The position numbers and the translations under genes are program-made. From Halorussus salinus (GTDB taxonomy: Archaea; Halobacteriota; Halobacteria; Halobacteriales; Haladaptataceae), in NCBI RefSeq assembly GCF_004765815.2, contig NZ_SBIS02000014.1, forward strand, positions 62,001 through 126,000: a DNA stretch of 64,000 nt, given 5' to 3'. The notes beneath the pieces were generated by a model that saw nothing but the letters and a program-made list of their open reading frames with translations, ran no database searches and was not told where the DNA came from. Positions 62,920 to 64,000 of this stretch are shown piece by piece; within the stretch, counting starts at the first letter, position 1, and every line of letters begins with the position of its first letter.

Positions 62920-64000
62920 ATGGTGCAATCCGACGATCTCTTTTCCCGCGAGGACCGCATCTTCGCCGACAAGGAACTCCTCGAAATCAATCACCTTCCC
63001 GACGACGGTCGCATCGTCGGCCGTGACGACGAGATTCGGTCTCTCGCGAACGCCCTTAACCCGGCTCTGTTCGGTCAATCACCGAGCAACGTCCTCCTGT
63101 ACGGGAAGACGGGAACGGGAAAATCGCTCTGTGCGAAGCACGTCACGAGACAACTCGTCGCCGAGGCCGCACAAGATAGCGTCACCGTAGGCGAAGCGTA
63201 CGTCGATTGTGCGCAAGATACCACCGAGACACAGGCCGTTCAGACAATCGCTTCTACACTCGACACCGACACTACCGGCATCTCGGTCCCTGATAAAGGC
63301 ATCTCCACTTCTACGTACTACAAGCGACTCTGGCGGATTCTCGACCGGGAGTACGACGTAGTAATCGTTCTCCTCGACGAGATCGACAAACTCGAAGACG
63401 ACGCCATCCTCATGCAACTCTCACGGGCAGGTGAAGCCGGAAAGCTCGACCGTTGCAAACTCGGTACTATCGGTATCAGCAACAAAATAAAGTACAAAGA
63501 CCGGATGGACGAACGCGTCAAGTCGAGCCTCTGTGAACGCGAGTTCGTCTTCCCGCCGTACGACGCGACACAACTTCGGTCAATCATGGAGGCCCGTGGC
63601 GACGCCTTTGAGGAGGGCGTCTTGGGCGACGGGACGATTCCACTCGCGGCCGCGTACGCGGCGCAGGAACACGGCGACGCTCGGAAGGCAATCGACATCC
63701 TCCGGTACGCCGGGGAACTCGCCCAGACGGAAAACGACGCAACGGTCCGCGAGGAGTACGTCGAACGCGCGCGGAACCGCGCGGAGAACGACCGATTCCG
63801 CGAACTCGTACGCGGGGCGACGCCGCACTCGAAACGCGTCCTCCGTGCGCTCGCGGAACTTAGTATCGACCACGCTTCCGACCGAGCGTTTCGCACGTCT
63901 CGGGTCTACACGGTGTACGAACGGATTTGTACGCAGGAAGATAGCGACCTGCTCTCCGTCCGCCGTGTACGCGACCTTCTCCGTGAACACGCCTTTCTCG
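62920..64000 (+). CDS. Orc1/Cdc6 replication initiator 2 (C-terminus beyond window)
   Basis: 360 residues lie in the window and the frame runs off the right edge. AAA+ motifs are Walker A YGKTGTGKSLC (61-71) and Walker B VIVLLDEIDKL (148-158). The start of the winged-helix domain (HSKRVLRALAELS) is at about 310. The ATG at 62920 has TTATAAG about 27 bases upstream (leaderless). It lies beside boxes of a different type from those of Orc 1 and differs from it in sequence, so it likely serves its own origin. Confidence 0.93.
   Translation, partial: MVQSDDLFSREDRIFADKELLEINHLPDDGRIVGRDDEIRSLANALNPALFGQSPSNVLLYGKTGTGKSLCAKHVTRQLVAEAAQDSVTVGEAYVDCAQDTTETQAVQTIASTLDTDTTGISVPDKGISTSTYYKRLWRILDREYDVVIVLLDEIDKLEDDAILMQLSRAGEAGKLDRCKLGTIGISNKIKYKDRMDERVKSSLCEREFVFPPYDATQLRSIMEARGDAFEEGVLGDGTIPLAAAYAAQEHGDARKAIDILRYAGELAQTENDATVREEYVERARNRAENDRFRELVRGATPHSKRVLRALAELSIDHASDRAFRTSRVYTVYERICTQEDSDLLSVRRVRDLLREHAFL

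Overview
The window is from an extremely halophilic archaeon (class Halobacteria). The supporting signs are high GC, proteins rich in Asp/Glu and poor in Lys, many twin-arginine (Tat) signal peptides with archaeal lipoboxes, a PGF-CTERM-like tail, leaderless starts with a TATA element about 26 bases upstream, and Orc1/Cdc6 genes with origin recognition boxes. The genus cannot be fixed from sequence alone. Two Orc1/Cdc6 origins, a ParA with an iteron array and a large catabolic cargo suggest a megaplasmid or a second origin region of a large replicon (inference).

Layout. 1-5.2 kb: a cut-off membrane protein with calcium-binding repeats outside and a winged helix inside, a Tat-exported protein of unknown function, and an iron-type ABC binding lipoprotein with a palindromic metal-regulator box. 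5.7-7.8 kb: an overlapping winged-helix/PIN/tyrosine-recombinase operon. 7.9-11.4 kb: a GIDE-like membrane protein, RdfA and an archaeal SMC-related protein.

11.4-41.9 kb is a catabolic island. It carries an IclR regulator, a class III CoA-transferase, a creatininase-family amidohydrolase, NagZ, NamZ, an AmiE-like serine hydrolase, AnmK, RidA, a GH18 chitinase with SH3b repeats, a GHL10 hydrolase, two cysteine-motif TIM-barrel proteins, an enolase-superfamily enzyme, a complete dipeptide/oligopeptide ABC transporter, an M14 carboxypeptidase, a HAD phosphatase, a Zn-dehydrogenase, an F420/flavin LLM oxidoreductase, a DgaE/SelA-like PLP enzyme and a PIG-L deacetylase. NamZ, NagZ, an AmiE-like hydrolase and AnmK are bacterial murein-salvage enzymes, yet archaea have no murein. 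The simplest reading is that this organism eats bacterial cell-wall or chitin amino sugars and peptides. I see no MurQ, NagA or NagB here, so a non-phosphorylated oxidative route through glucosaminate is a possible alternative.

42.7-50.9 kb: an RNase H, an arsR-arsM pair, a cytochrome P450 and a three-gene export operon (PQQ propeller/PKD protein plus two partners). 50.9-56 kb: a partition and origin module, with a 13-bp-period iteron array, ParA, an acidic partner protein, and an Orc1/Cdc6 gene flanked by nine origin boxes and an AT-rich unwinding region. 56-62.3 kb: small regulators, a LolA-like lipoprotein, a FilR1-type regulator, a propeller protein and an aldo/keto reductase. 62.4-64 kb: a second origin with a different box type and a second, cut-off Orc1/Cdc6 gene. 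I found no rRNA, tRNA, CRISPR array or insertion sequence.
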